DNA of 64,000 bases. Origin: an uncultured Acidimicrobiales bacterium. Lineage in GTDB: Bacteria > Actinomycetota > Acidimicrobiia > Acidimicrobiales > Aldehydirespiratoraceae. Below are positions 1 to 9,403 of the stretch, in pieces. The stretch is from assembly GCA_951812975.1 (NCBI GenBank), contig CATOTC010000001.1, forward strand, positions 1,644,001 to 1,708,000. Direction: 5' to 3'. Below the pieces are notes generated by a model. That model was given only the letters and a program-made list of their open reading frames with translations. It searched no databases and was not told the DNA's origin. Each line of letters starts with the position of its first letter. The stretch's first letter is position 1. The position numbers and the translations under genes are program-made.

Positions 1-1221
1 CGATGCCTGCAAACCCAGATCGGAGTCGTTGGCCAGCCTGAACGCCTCGTCATCGCTGGAGAAGCGGGTTACCGGGATCACCGGGCCGAAAGTCTCGTGG
101 CGGAACACATCCATGTCGGTGGTCACCTCGTCGATCACAGTCAGTTCGTAGTAGAGATCCGTCGGATGGTCCGGAGCACGGCGTCCTCCTCGCACCAACC
201 GGGCGCCACGTGTGAGCGCGTCGGCAACATGGGCGTCCATGCGAGCCGCCACCGTCTCATTGTTGAGCGGTCCCATCAACGTTGTGTCATCAAGGGGGTC
301 GCCCAGCGTCACTGCGGCGGCTCGATCCTGGACCTGATCAACCAACCTGTCGTGCACGGAGTCATGCACAAGCAGCCGCTCGGTGGCAACGCAGCACTGT
401 CCTGAAACAAAATGCGCTCCGAACACGGCAGCCTCGGCCGCGGCGTCGAGATTCGCGTCGTCGAACACGATCTGGGGACCATTGCCGGACGCTTCAATGA
501 TCGTGCGTTTCATCCCAGCGGCGGCGACTATGGCCGCGGCTGTGCCCTGCGAACCGACGAACCCGATGCCATGCACGCCGGGGTGGGCAGCCAAGACCTG
601 ACCAATGTCGCCGCGGCCCATCAACACCGACACGGCACCAGGCGGGAAACCAGCCTCGGACACGGCCTCTGCCAGAGCCAGTGCCGACAGAGGAGCGTTC
701 TCCGACGGTTTGATTATTGCAGGATTGCCCGCCGCCAACGCCGCGGCGAGCAACTCCGCTGGAATGTTCATAGGAAAGTTCCAAGGTGTGATCAGCGCAT
801 ATACGCCGTTGGGTTTGCGATGCGTGAATACCCGTTTGTTCGGGTCGACGCTGGGTAGAACGTGTGTCTCGAGCCGTCTGATCTCCTCGGCTGCCAGGCG
901 GAAGATCTCTGCGGACTCGTCCAGTTCGTCGACGGCTTCTGCTGCCAGCGGCTTTCCGGACTCCCGGGCCAACTGTTCGGCGAGTGGACCAACTCTGGTG
1001 TTGATCGCATCCGCAGCAGCGTGGAGGAGGTCAGCCCGCTCGAAGAAACTCAGCCGTTCCAACTCGTCGGCAGCGCGGTTGGCTGCGCCGACGGCATCGT
1101 CGACATCGGCAACCGATGCCGTGTCCACCTCAGCCAGCACCGCGTTATTGGCGGGCTCAATGATGTTCAGCCGTGCCGACCCCCGTCCCGGCCGACGATG
1201 TCCCCCCACGAGCTGATGCAT
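1..1221 (-). CDS. Aldehyde dehydrogenase family protein, partial (runs off the left edge)
   Basis: Minus-strand translation from ATG at 1221 gives MHQLVGGHRR...NGVYALITPWNFPMNIPAELLAAALAAGNPAIIKPSENAPLS...IEASGNGPQIVFDDANLDAA...SGQCCVATERLLVH, with ALDH N(F)P, catalytic E and Cys motifs. Absent from the ORF track because it has no stop in the window. Confidence 0.9.
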   Translation of the reverse strand, partial: MHQLVGGHRRPGRGSARLNIIEPANNAVLAEVDTASVADVDDAVGAANRAADELERLSFFERADLLHAAADAINTRVGPLAEQLARESGKPLAAEAVDELDESAEIFRLAAEEIRRLETHVLPSVDPNKRVFTHRKPNGVYALITPWNFPMNIPAELLAAALAAGNPAIIKPSENAPLSALALAEAVSEAGFPPGAVSVLMGRGDIGQVLAAHPGVHGIGFVGSQGTAAAIVAAAGMKRTIIEASGNGPQIVFDDANLDAAAEAAVFGAHFVSGQCCVATERLLVHDSVHDRLVDQVQDRAAAVTLGDPLDDTTLMGPLNNETVAARMDAHVADALTRGARLVRGGRRAPDHPTDLYYELTVIDEVTTDMDVFRHETFGPVIPVTRFSSDDEAFRLANDSDLGLQAS

Positions 1222-1293
1222 GAAGCGAACCCTAGGCGCGGACCGATACCCGCTGTGGATATGGGGATGCCGTCAGTCGCCCCGGTCTGGCTG

Positions 1294-2241
1294 CTAGGCA
1301 AAGGTGCGGAAGTTGCTGATCTGGATGTCGTCGACGCCGTAGTCGGCGAAGTTGTCGTCGGCACGTCCCTTGATGAACTCGCGCCAACTGAAACGCCGGT
1401 AGTGAGGCTGACCGTCGAGCAGCACCTCGATCGGCGCGATCATGCAGTCACGGGGAGGGTTCGAAAAGAACGGGATGCTGTAACGGGAACTCTCAGTCAT
1501 CGGAACAACCCGATGAACCGCCGCCCTGTAACGGTCATTGGTCCACACCTGCATCGTGTCCGCGAGGTTCACCACAATGGTCCCCGGCCGGGGCTCAATG
1601 TCGATCCAGCCGTGCTCGGCCGATTCTGCTTGGAGTCCGCCAGTGTCGTCCTGCAGCAGAAGGGTGAGCACTCCAGGGTCCGTGTGATAGCCCAATGCGG
1701 TTTCCCCGAGCGGGTTCAACCCCCCACGCTCCGTCTCCGGGACAGGATCCCCGACCGGGTAGTGATTGAGACGCACCGTACTGGTGGAACGCATGCTCGT
1801 GTGGCTCTGAGCCACCTCCAGGGGCAGACCCAGAGTGTGGTGCAGCAGACCGAGCGTCCTCGACGCCAGAGCTGCGAACGCATCGAAGAACTGCTCCATC
1901 GTCTCGCGGAAACCGTCGACCCCCTGCGGCCAACGATTCGGGTTGTACTCGGGGGGAATCTCAGGATCGATGAAATCGAACACCTCCTTGTGGTCCCGTC
2001 TGCGCTTAGTGAGCTCCCGGTCGAACCAGCCGAGCATCGAGTCGGGATTTCGGCGAATCGACTCCTTCACTTCAGGCGGCGAATCAAAGAACTGACGTGT
2101 GGCAAACCAGGTATGGTCGATCAGGGCGTCGAGACCGTGGCCTTCGAGCAGAAAGAAGCCATGATCAGCGCACGCAGCATCAAGCGCGCCGAGCGACGCT
2201 GCCGACGGCTCAGCAATGTCAATCGTCGGAACCAGATCCAT
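1294..2241 (-). CDS. 2OG-Fe(II)/isopenicillin N synthase-like dioxygenase
   Basis: Start MDLVPTIDIAEP inside the longer track ORF; GYHTDPGVLTLLLQD and NLADTMQVWTNDRYRAAVHRV motifs (HxD...H, RxS). Confidence 0.88.
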   Translation of the reverse strand: MDLVPTIDIAEPSAASLGALDAACADHGFFLLEGHGLDALIDHTWFATRQFFDSPPEVKESIRRNPDSMLGWFDRELTKRRRDHKEVFDFIDPEIPPEYNPNRWPQGVDGFRETMEQFFDAFAALASRTLGLLHHTLGLPLEVAQSHTSMRSTSTVRLNHYPVGDPVPETERGGLNPLGETALGYHTDPGVLTLLLQDDTGGLQAESAEHGWIDIEPRPGTIVVNLADTMQVWTNDRYRAAVHRVVPMTESSRYSIPFFSNPPRDCMIAPIEVLLDGQPHYRRFSWREFIKGRADDNFADYGVDDIQISNFRTFA

Positions 2242-2427
2242 CCCCAACGAAGCTAGCCAGATCAGACGGGCCGGCGCCCAACAACTTGAAGGGGGTGCTC
2301 CCGACGGGTACCTTTCGATTCCAGCGAGTCTTCGGCTGCTCGTTCTGGAGACGTGAGAGAGGAGTAGCCCGGTTGCTGCAGACACCCTGGAGACTGTCCG
2401 TCGGGCCCCGAGGTGCCCGTTGCCTGA

Positions 2428-4170
2428 TTGAGTCGGTCGTTTGTCGTGAACTCGACTGAGGGGGTCACGTTCGAACCCGATGATCGGAGTCCCATAGGGC
2501 TGACGGTCGGCGTGGCGCTGCAGGGCGTCCTGTTGGGTCTGGCGCCGACCGTGCTGACGATGTCGCTGTTCGCGGGGGCTTCGGGCATGGGCGAGCATCA
2601 GATTGTCTGGTCGGTCCTGGTAGCAGTCTTGGTGAGCGGAACCGTGACCATCCTGCAGGCGACCCGCTTCGGTCTGCTCGGCGGCGGCCACGCCATGATC
2701 ACCGGCACCGCCACCAGCTATGTGGCCGTCGCACTGATCGCGGTGCATGAAGCCGGGCTGGAGACTCTGGCCACGCTGATCGTCGTGTCGGCCTGTTTTC
2801 AGTTCTCGCTGGCGAGGTTGCTCCCACGTCTGCGCCGGATCATTACACCGGTCGTTTCGGGCGTGGTGCTCATGTTGATCGCCGTGGGGGTCATGCAGGT
2901 CGCCGTGGAGAGGCTGGAGCAGCCCGTTGCGGAGGGGACTCTAGCGGCGGCTGAGCCGATCGTGGCTGCGGTGACGCTGGCTGTGGCCGCGATGTTGGGG
3001 CTTGGTGCCAGAGGTGTTCTGCGGCTGTGGTCGCCGATGGTCGGAATCCTCGCAGGGTGTGCCGCGGCAGGGTTGTTCGGGCTGTACGACACCCAGCGTG
3101 TCGAGGATGCACCCTGGCTGGCAGTGCCCGATCCCTCGATACCGGGCATCGACTTGACCCCGGGCGCCCAGTTCTGGGCACTTCTACCGATGTTCCTGAT
3201 CGTTTCGATGGCCGCAACGCTCAAGTACATCGGTGACAGCGTGGCTGTTCAGCGGGTCTCGTCGCAGGCGACGAGGGCAACCGACTATCGACTGGTGCAG
3301 GGGACTGTTGCCACCAACGGTGCGGGTTCGCTCGTTGCCGGAATCCTGGGGACGCTCCCCGTCGGGGCCTACGGCTCCACGACCGTGTCGCTCGTCAACT
3401 TCACCGGCGTCGCCTCCCGCATGGTGGGATACACGATCGGAACCATGCTCGTGGTCCTGGCTCTGTTGCCGAAGGCTATGGCGCTGCTGCTCACAATTCC
3501 CGACCCAGTCACCAGTGCGTACATGCTGATCTTCATGGGCATGATCTTCGTGGAGGGTGCCCGCTCGGTCTTCGGGGACACGCTCCAGCCCCGCAAAGCG
3601 CTGATTGTCGGCACCTCGCTGGCGGTCGGCGTGGGCCTGCAGGGAGACAACATTGTTGCCGACCTTGTCGGAGCCCCGTGGGGGACCCTTTTGGGCAACG
3701 GTCTGACGATGGGCACGATCACCGCGATCCTGCTGACTGCGTTCGTGGAGGTGAGCAGTCCTCGGCGCCGACGGCTCGAGTGCGACCTGGGCATCGACGC
3801 ATTCCCGAGGATCGACGAGTTCCTCTATGAGCTCGCGACGAGCGTCGGTTGGAACGAGGTTTCGGTGGAGCGTCTGCGTCTGGTCGGGGAGGAGGCGGTA
3901 GCGAGTCTCATGGACGCGAACGAGGACGACGCACGACCGCGCCTCATCGTCATGGCGCGACCGGGCGCTCATGTGGTCGAACTGGAGTTCCTCGTCGTGC
4001 TCGAGGAGGGCAACCTCGAGGACCAGCTCGCCTATCTCGGTGAGCACACCGATACGCCTGAGCAGAGCGAAGTTTCACTCCGGCTGCTCCGGCACTTCGC
4101 GTCGTCGGTGCGCCACCGCAAATACAGCGGGATTGACGTGGTTGTGGTCGAGGTGGAGCGCTCCGGCTGA
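2428..4170 (+). CDS. NCS2-type nucleobase permease with C-terminal HATPase/anti-sigma-like domain
   Basis: Multi-TM N-terminal ~430 aa with xanthine/uracil permease character; hydrophilic C-terminal ~130 aa (ELATSVGWNEVSVERLRLVGEEAVASLMDAN...) resembles RsbW-like HATPase. Confidence 0.7.
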   Translation: MSRSFVVNSTEGVTFEPDDRSPIGLTVGVALQGVLLGLAPTVLTMSLFAGASGMGEHQIVWSVLVAVLVSGTVTILQATRFGLLGGGHAMITGTATSYVAVALIAVHEAGLETLATLIVVSACFQFSLARLLPRLRRIITPVVSGVVLMLIAVGVMQVAVERLEQPVAEGTLAAAEPIVAAVTLAVAAMLGLGARGVLRLWSPMVGILAGCAAAGLFGLYDTQRVEDAPWLAVPDPSIPGIDLTPGAQFWALLPMFLIVSMAATLKYIGDSVAVQRVSSQATRATDYRLVQGTVATNGAGSLVAGILGTLPVGAYGSTTVSLVNFTGVASRMVGYTIGTMLVVLALLPKAMALLLTIPDPVTSAYMLIFMGMIFVEGARSVFGDTLQPRKALIVGTSLAVGVGLQGDNIVADLVGAPWGTLLGNGLTMGTITAILLTAFVEVSSPRRRRLECDLGIDAFPRIDEFLYELATSVGWNEVSVERLRLVGEEAVASLMDANEDDARPRLIVMARPGAHVVELEFLVVLEEGNLEDQLAYLGEHTDTPEQSEVSLRLLRHFASSVRHRKYSGIDVVVVEVERSG

Positions 4171-4196
4171 CGTATGCGGCACGCGGCTCCGACGGG

Positions 4197-5294
4197 CTAT
4201 TCGAGTGCGGGATCCTCGCAGAAACTGGGTGCACGCTGCGGGTCGTATATGCGGGGGCGTTGGACGAATCCCGTACCGGGGCGTTCAGTGTGCAGGTAGG
4301 CGTCGATGGCGTCGGCGGTGGCCCCGGCTGCCACCTCGATGTATTCGTCGGTGGCGAACAGGGCTGCCTCGGAGGGGTTGGAAAGGTAGCCGTACTCGAC
4401 CAGGGCGGTGGGGACCTCGGGGCGGACGATCATTCCGTAGGCGTCGGTGCCTCTCGACGAAAGGACCCGCAGCACACCTGCACTGGCCGACCGGCTCCAT
4501 GAGACATTGTCGAAAGTAGCGAGCGCAGCGGTGATCTCTTCGTACAACAACCCACCTAGGCGGGCGGAATCGGCACGGGCCAGGCTGACCGACTCAGATT
4601 GTATGAACACCTCGCTGCCGGGGAACGTGCTGGTTGCCCAGGTGGGTGCGTTGTGGTGGATCGAAACCAGCGCTTCGACTCCCAGGTCGTCGGCGAGGAG
4701 CGAGCGAACCGACAGCAACGTCGGGTAACCGCCGGTGCGGGTGCTGACCGCGGAGATTCCGCGGCTGGTCAGCTCTTCGATGACGGCCAGGCCGAGTGTG
4801 AGGTTCAGGTCGCGTTCTATGAGGCCGTTGGGTCCTACCGCGCCGGTGTCGACGGGTCCGCCGTGGCCCGGATCGATCACCACTTCGGCGCCGTTGATCC
4901 AAACGCCCTTGGACACCTCGGCGGTGTTCCCGCAAGGTGTGCGCACCAGGTAGCCCGAGTCAGTGGGCCCGAGCACAGCGACCGGGACACCCGTCGGCGT
5001 CACCAACCCGTCCGGAACCCCGTCGTCGGGGCCCTCCTGAGGTCTGGAGTCTTCGGGCACGGTCGTTGTGGTAGTGGTGTCGTCGACCGTGGTCTGGGGT
5101 GCTTCCGTTGTGGTGGAGTCGTCCACCGTGGTTTCGGGCACGGTCGTTGTGGTAGTGGTGTCGTCGACTGTGGTTTGGGGTGCTGCTGTGGTGGTGGAAT
5201 CAGGACCGAGTTCGTCGCCACCCCCGTCAGAGGTGCATGCAACAGCAGCAACGATCAGTACGACTACGAGAAGCAGGGCTCGATGGCTATTCAC
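4197..5294 (-). CDS. N-acetylmuramoyl-L-alanine amidase (Amidase_3), lipoprotein
   Basis: Lipobox VAAVACTS; Thr-rich repeated linker; VVIDPGHGGPVDTGAVGPNGLIERDLNL and SIHHNAP, VEYGYLSNPSEA motifs. Confidence 0.9.
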   Translation of the reverse strand: MNSHRALLLVVVLIVAAVACTSDGGGDELGPDSTTTAAPQTTVDDTTTTTTVPETTVDDSTTTEAPQTTVDDTTTTTTVPEDSRPQEGPDDGVPDGLVTPTGVPVAVLGPTDSGYLVRTPCGNTAEVSKGVWINGAEVVIDPGHGGPVDTGAVGPNGLIERDLNLTLGLAVIEELTSRGISAVSTRTGGYPTLLSVRSLLADDLGVEALVSIHHNAPTWATSTFPGSEVFIQSESVSLARADSARLGGLLYEEITAALATFDNVSWSRSASAGVLRVLSSRGTDAYGMIVRPEVPTALVEYGYLSNPSEAALFATDEYIEVAAGATADAIDAYLHTERPGTGFVQRPRIYDPQRAPSFCEDPALE

Positions 5295-5379
5295 CGCAGC
5301 GGAGCCTAACCCCGAGGACGTCCAAGTCGGGTGAGGAGGAGCTGCCCCGACTGCGCTGCGGGTGTCGTATTGGAACTGC

Positions 5380-6534
5380 TCAGACGAGTTGGCCTTGCCA
5401 GAGCTCTCGGATGAAATCCGTGGCGCCGATCACGTCGATGCCGTCGCTGGTGCGCCGCGGCTTGGATTCGAGGCAGACCACGACTCGGCGACTGACACCG
5501 GGATGCTCCTCGGCGAGGGTGCGAAGGCCCTTGAGATGGCTGTTGTTGATTCTGGCGGTCGCCTTCGCCTCGATCGCGAGCCGCATGTCGCCCACAATGA
5601 AGTCGACCTCGATGCCGCTCGGCACTCGCCAATAAGTCAGTTGCTCGTCACGTTCTCGGTATGCGAGGAAAGCCGACAGCTCGTGGAACAACCAGTTCTC
5701 GAACGCCTTGCCGTACGAGTCGGAGCCCCGGTGCAGTTCACCGCGCCGCGCCAGGCGGTTCACGACCCCCACATCCTCGAAATAGAGCTTCGGAGCGCCA
5801 GCCAGGCGGCGCTTGGCCCGCCGCCGCCAGCGGGGCAACCAGCGAGCCAGCAACGTGTCCTCCAAGATGCCGAAGTACGATTTGACCGTGGGAGCCGACA
5901 CGCCGCACTCGCGGGCAACGTTCGAATAGTTGACTGGGCTGGTGTCGCTCAGTGCGGCTGCGTCGAGGAAGTCTGAGAAGGCGGGCAGGTTCCGCACCAG
6001 TCCCTCGGCGGCAACCTCCTCACGCAGATAGTCGGAGATGTAAGCCTCAAGCCGGCGGCTGTGCCTGTTCGACCCGTAGATCGAGGGCAGGCAACCGTGG
6101 TTGAGAATCCGGTCGAGATCGAAGGACTTCCCGAGTTCACCAGCAGTCAGGCCTCGCAGTTCGTAGCGCAGAGCGCGCCCACCCAGTAGGTTCGCCGCGC
6201 CGCGTCGTACCTTGCGGGCGCTCGAACCGCACAACGCGAACCGCAGCCCACGGTTCTCGATCAGCCAGTGGACCTCGTCGAGCAGAGCGGGAACCTTCTG
6301 GATCTCGTCGATGACCACCTGACGCGATGGGTCGGGGTCCGCCGCCTCCAACTCCTCGCGCAGTTGCTCGGGCCGGCTGATGTAGCGACGGAACTCGTCC
6401 GCCTTGAGCAGATCAACCCAAACGGCGTCGGGGTACCGGTGTCGCAGCAGGGTGCTCTTGCCCGCCTGGCGCGGTCCCCAAAGAAAGAATGTCTCAGCCC
6501 CAGACTCAGGCAATGAGAGCAATCGTTGAAACAT
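5380..6534 (-). CDS. AAA-type ATPase with DUF4143-like C-terminus
   Basis: Walker A WGPRQAGKSTLLRH, VVIDEIQKVPALLDEVHWLI, C-terminal EVDFIVGDMRLAIEAKATARI. Confidence 0.88.
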   Translation of the reverse strand: MFQRLLSLPESGAETFFLWGPRQAGKSTLLRHRYPDAVWVDLLKADEFRRYISRPEQLREELEAADPDPSRQVVIDEIQKVPALLDEVHWLIENRGLRFALCGSSARKVRRGAANLLGGRALRYELRGLTAGELGKSFDLDRILNHGCLPSIYGSNRHSRRLEAYISDYLREEVAAEGLVRNLPAFSDFLDAAALSDTSPVNYSNVARECGVSAPTVKSYFGILEDTLLARWLPRWRRRAKRRLAGAPKLYFEDVGVVNRLARRGELHRGSDSYGKAFENWLFHELSAFLAYRERDEQLTYWRVPSGIEVDFIVGDMRLAIEAKATARINNSHLKGLRTLAEEHPGVSRRVVVCLESKPRRTSDGIDVIGATDFIRELWQGQLV

Positions 6535-6811
6535 AAACTTTAGATTATCATGACAATCTAAAGTTTTACTTCATATTTCTAGCTCAGTGCTGATCCAGCG
6601 CTAGCAAACCGAGGCCCTGATCAGAATCCGACTAGGCGTTGGGCGTAGTACTGCCGGCGACGCAGGATCTCTGAACGCTCGTCGGGGGTGACCCTGCGAG
6701 TCGACTTCGGCACGTGCTTGTTGATGTCGTCGAAGGATAATCAGCGGACACGCTAAGCCGTTCGGCAGCAGTAGGGACCAAGGCGGTCAGGAGTTTCTCC
6801 TTCGTGCTCTG

Positions 6812-7348
6812 TCAGCGGTTCAGTTCCAGGCGGCCATCGGCTAGGGCGGCTCTGCATTCCTCGATGACCTGCGCGGGCGGTCCGTCCGAGGAGACGACAT
6901 GGGGCTCGAGCTCCCCCAGGTCTGTGAACTGGGCGTACATGACCTCGGCCCCGGTGGTGTCGTCGACGTCGTCACGACCACGCACCCGTCCCATCGCCGT
7001 TGTGCGGCCGGGCCGCAGGATGAGGTATTGAACTCGGATCTTGCGGTCGCCGAGGCGACTGGCGACTTGATCGAGGAACCACGATCCGACAATTCCATCC
7101 CACACGACTGCGTAGCCTGCTTCGGCGTACGCCGCGGCAGCGTCGGTGGCAACCACCATCACCGCCTCGTTCTGGCTGTGGGCGTCCGGCAGCCATGGTG
7201 CAACGAACCCCGAACGGATGAACCTGAAGAACCAGTCGGCCTCCATATGGACACCCCGCTCACAGCCCGAAGCGAGCGCGGCACTCACGGTCGTCTTCCC
7301 CGAGCCCGGCGGCCCCGACACGATCAGCACTTCCCCGCAGTTGAGCAT
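6812..7348 (-). CDS. P-loop kinase-like ATPase
   Basis: MLNCGEVLIVSGPPGSGKTTVSAALASGCE Walker A; ~178 aa. Confidence 0.75.
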   Translation of the reverse strand: MLNCGEVLIVSGPPGSGKTTVSAALASGCERGVHMEADWFFRFIRSGFVAPWLPDAHSQNEAVMVVATDAAAAYAEAGYAVVWDGIVGSWFLDQVASRLGDRKIRVQYLILRPGRTTAMGRVRGRDDVDDTTGAEVMYAQFTDLGELEPHVVSSDGPPAQVIEECRAALADGRLELNR

Positions 7349-7433
7349 CCAGCGATAGTAGCGACGCCGCCACCCCGCAGTAGAAGAGATATCTCGAACG
7401 TATTGAGGTGCCGCATGTGGTACGGGCCGGGCG

Positions 7434-8069
7434 TCAGGCGCAGCAGGTGTCTTCGAGGGACTCGGCGCGCCACACAGACACTGTTTCGCGGGCCGCCAGT
7501 GCCGCGATGAACAGCCCGGCCAGCGGGTCGGCCCACCACCACCCCAGAACCGCGTTGGCGCCCAGGCCGATGAGCAGTCCGCCCGACATGAGCGCGCACA
7601 GCACTGTCTGGTTCGCCTCGGCCTCCACGGCCCGCGACCCCATCACCGGGGCCAGCCGGCGTTTGGACCGGGCCAGCACCGGCATGATTGCCAGCGACAG
7701 GGCAGCCATCACGATCCCCACCAGCGATTCGTCGGGGCGGTTGGCCAGCAGCAGGTCTCGCCCCGCCGCGATTCCCACGTATAGGGCCAGTGCGGCGAAG
7801 CTGAGCGCGATCAGTCGCTGGGCCCGTTTGTCGACGTCCTGCTTACAGCCGGTGCGGCGCTCCTGGGCCAGCCGCCAGGCCAGGATGAGCGCAGCCGACA
7901 CTTCGATCCCGGAGTCGAGTCCGAAGCCGATCAGGCTCACGGACCCCGCCGCGATGCCGGCCGCGATTGCGATCACGCCCTCGATACCGTTCCAGCCGAT
8001 GGTCGCGGCGGTGAGCCATTTTTCCCGGACGACGGCTCCGGCTCGGTCGGTGGGCGCAGTCAGGGCCAT
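7434..8069 (-). CDS. Cation diffusion facilitator-like transporter
   Basis: TM segments with SLIGFGLDSGIEVSAA and WWWADPLAGLFIAALAARE CDF-like motifs. Confidence 0.72.
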   Translation of the reverse strand: MALTAPTDRAGAVVREKWLTAATIGWNGIEGVIAIAAGIAAGSVSLIGFGLDSGIEVSAALILAWRLAQERRTGCKQDVDKRAQRLIALSFAALALYVGIAAGRDLLLANRPDESLVGIVMAALSLAIMPVLARSKRRLAPVMGSRAVEAEANQTVLCALMSGGLLIGLGANAVLGWWWADPLAGLFIAALAARETVSVWRAESLEDTCCA

Positions 8070-8111
8070 ACAGCCGTCACCTCTCCTTGGCGTCGTTCCT
8101 TGACCCTCAAT

Positions 8112-9005
8112 CTAGAGGCCTCGCGGACCCGCCGCTTGTCGTCCACGGCTCAGACTCTCCGCCGCTTGGCTTCTGTGAGGCTTCAGCAGGAAGCCAAGTG
8201 GCACCAGTCGAGGCACCGCGGCTTGGTAGCGGCTGTAGGTGGGGTACTTCTCGCTGGAGATGTTCTCTGTGAGGATTGTCGAGCCGTGGAACAGCAGGAT
8301 CAGGAGGGGGAAGCCGAGGCCTGTCCAATGCCAGGGTTGGTTCGACGCGGATATGGCGAAGACGTAGAAGACTGTCCACATCCCCATCTCGCAGAAGTAG
8401 CTGGGATGGCGTGAGAATCGAAACAGGCCCGTGTCCATGAACGGTCGTTCCACTTCGAATCCGTCAGCGAGTCGACGCTTCTTGGTCTGCTGGAAGCGCC
8501 ACATCTGCGCGTCCGCTGTGCTCTCGAGGGCCAGAAACACCAAGAACACGACCGCGGCCAGGTAGTCCAGCCATCGCAGCGGGCGCTCGGAGTGGACCCA
8601 CGCTTGATGGACGGGTGAGGTGAACAGCCAGATGATGGCCATCTGGCCGAAAGCGACGAAGACGAAGTTGAGCAGTTGGAACCTCAGCCGGCCGAGGCTC
8701 TCTCGGAGGTAGATCCACCGGTAGTCCTCGCCGCTGAGCCGGTACCCGCCCTTGACTGCCAGGTTGGACGTCAACCGGATCGCCCATGTCGTGACCAGAA
8801 CGGTCATGATGTTCACGCGCGCAGACTCGAAACCCAGATCGGCAGCAACCATGACGCAGAACACGGCCGGGACCACCGACCACAGACGATCCACCCAAGA
8901 ATAGTCGTCCGTCAGCAACGAGACGACCCAGCAGAGTGCGGCCAGGGCGACGCAGACATACACCGTGTCCCCGTACGGCGTACCCACAAGAACACTCGGG
9001 ATCAT
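8112..9005 (-). CDS. DUF1295/steroid 5-alpha-reductase-like membrane protein
   Basis: TM protein with DTGLFRFSRHPSYFCEMGMW motif; start MIPSVLVG at 9005. Confidence 0.82.
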   Translation of the reverse strand: MIPSVLVGTPYGDTVYVCVALAALCWVVSLLTDDYSWVDRLWSVVPAVFCVMVAADLGFESARVNIMTVLVTTWAIRLTSNLAVKGGYRLSGEDYRWIYLRESLGRLRFQLLNFVFVAFGQMAIIWLFTSPVHQAWVHSERPLRWLDYLAAVVFLVFLALESTADAQMWRFQQTKKRRLADGFEVERPFMDTGLFRFSRHPSYFCEMGMWTVFYVFAISASNQPWHWTGLGFPLLILLFHGSTILTENISSEKYPTYSRYQAAVPRLVPLGFLLKPHRSQAAESLSRGRQAAGPRGL

Positions 9006-9403
9006 TCGTTGGCTCCCCTCATCTCGCCGGGCACTGCCCCGGGGTCTGGTGTGCTTCAGGTTGGGCCTTGTTCGGTGATGGTATCGGGTCGGGGTTGCAG
9101 CTAGGCCGACTGTCCGACACTTCTGGCAGCGCTTCGGCGGCAACCATGAGCAGCAGTGTTTCGTTCACCGTCGGACGGGAAGCCCCGATGCGGGCATGTA
9201 CGTTGGCGGGCCACCGGCGGTGAGCGTTCGACCAGAACAGCGCGGCGGCGCCAAGGCAAATCCTCCCCCTCAGGCACCGCGGACGCTCAGAGCATCGAAC
9301 GTTCCCGAGTCGGACTTCGATAGAACCGATTCCGAAGAGCCCAGCGAACTCCCCCTGAGCCGGAATCGATGGCCGGCGGTGTCACTGAGTGGGGTGCGGG
9401 GGG

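Noticed and set aside
862-2256. 464-aa plus-strand ORF
   Set aside because: Antisense to the ALDH and 2OG-dioxygenase genes, which have clear family motifs; its own translation shows none.
3184-4047. 287-aa minus-strand ORF
   Set aside because: Antisense shadow of the NCS2-type permease gene.
5380-7348. ATPase pair as a defence or toxin-antitoxin island
   Set aside because: The DUF4143-type ATPase and P-loop kinase lack nuclease, reverse transcriptase or other effector partners; only a weak gene remnant lies between them.
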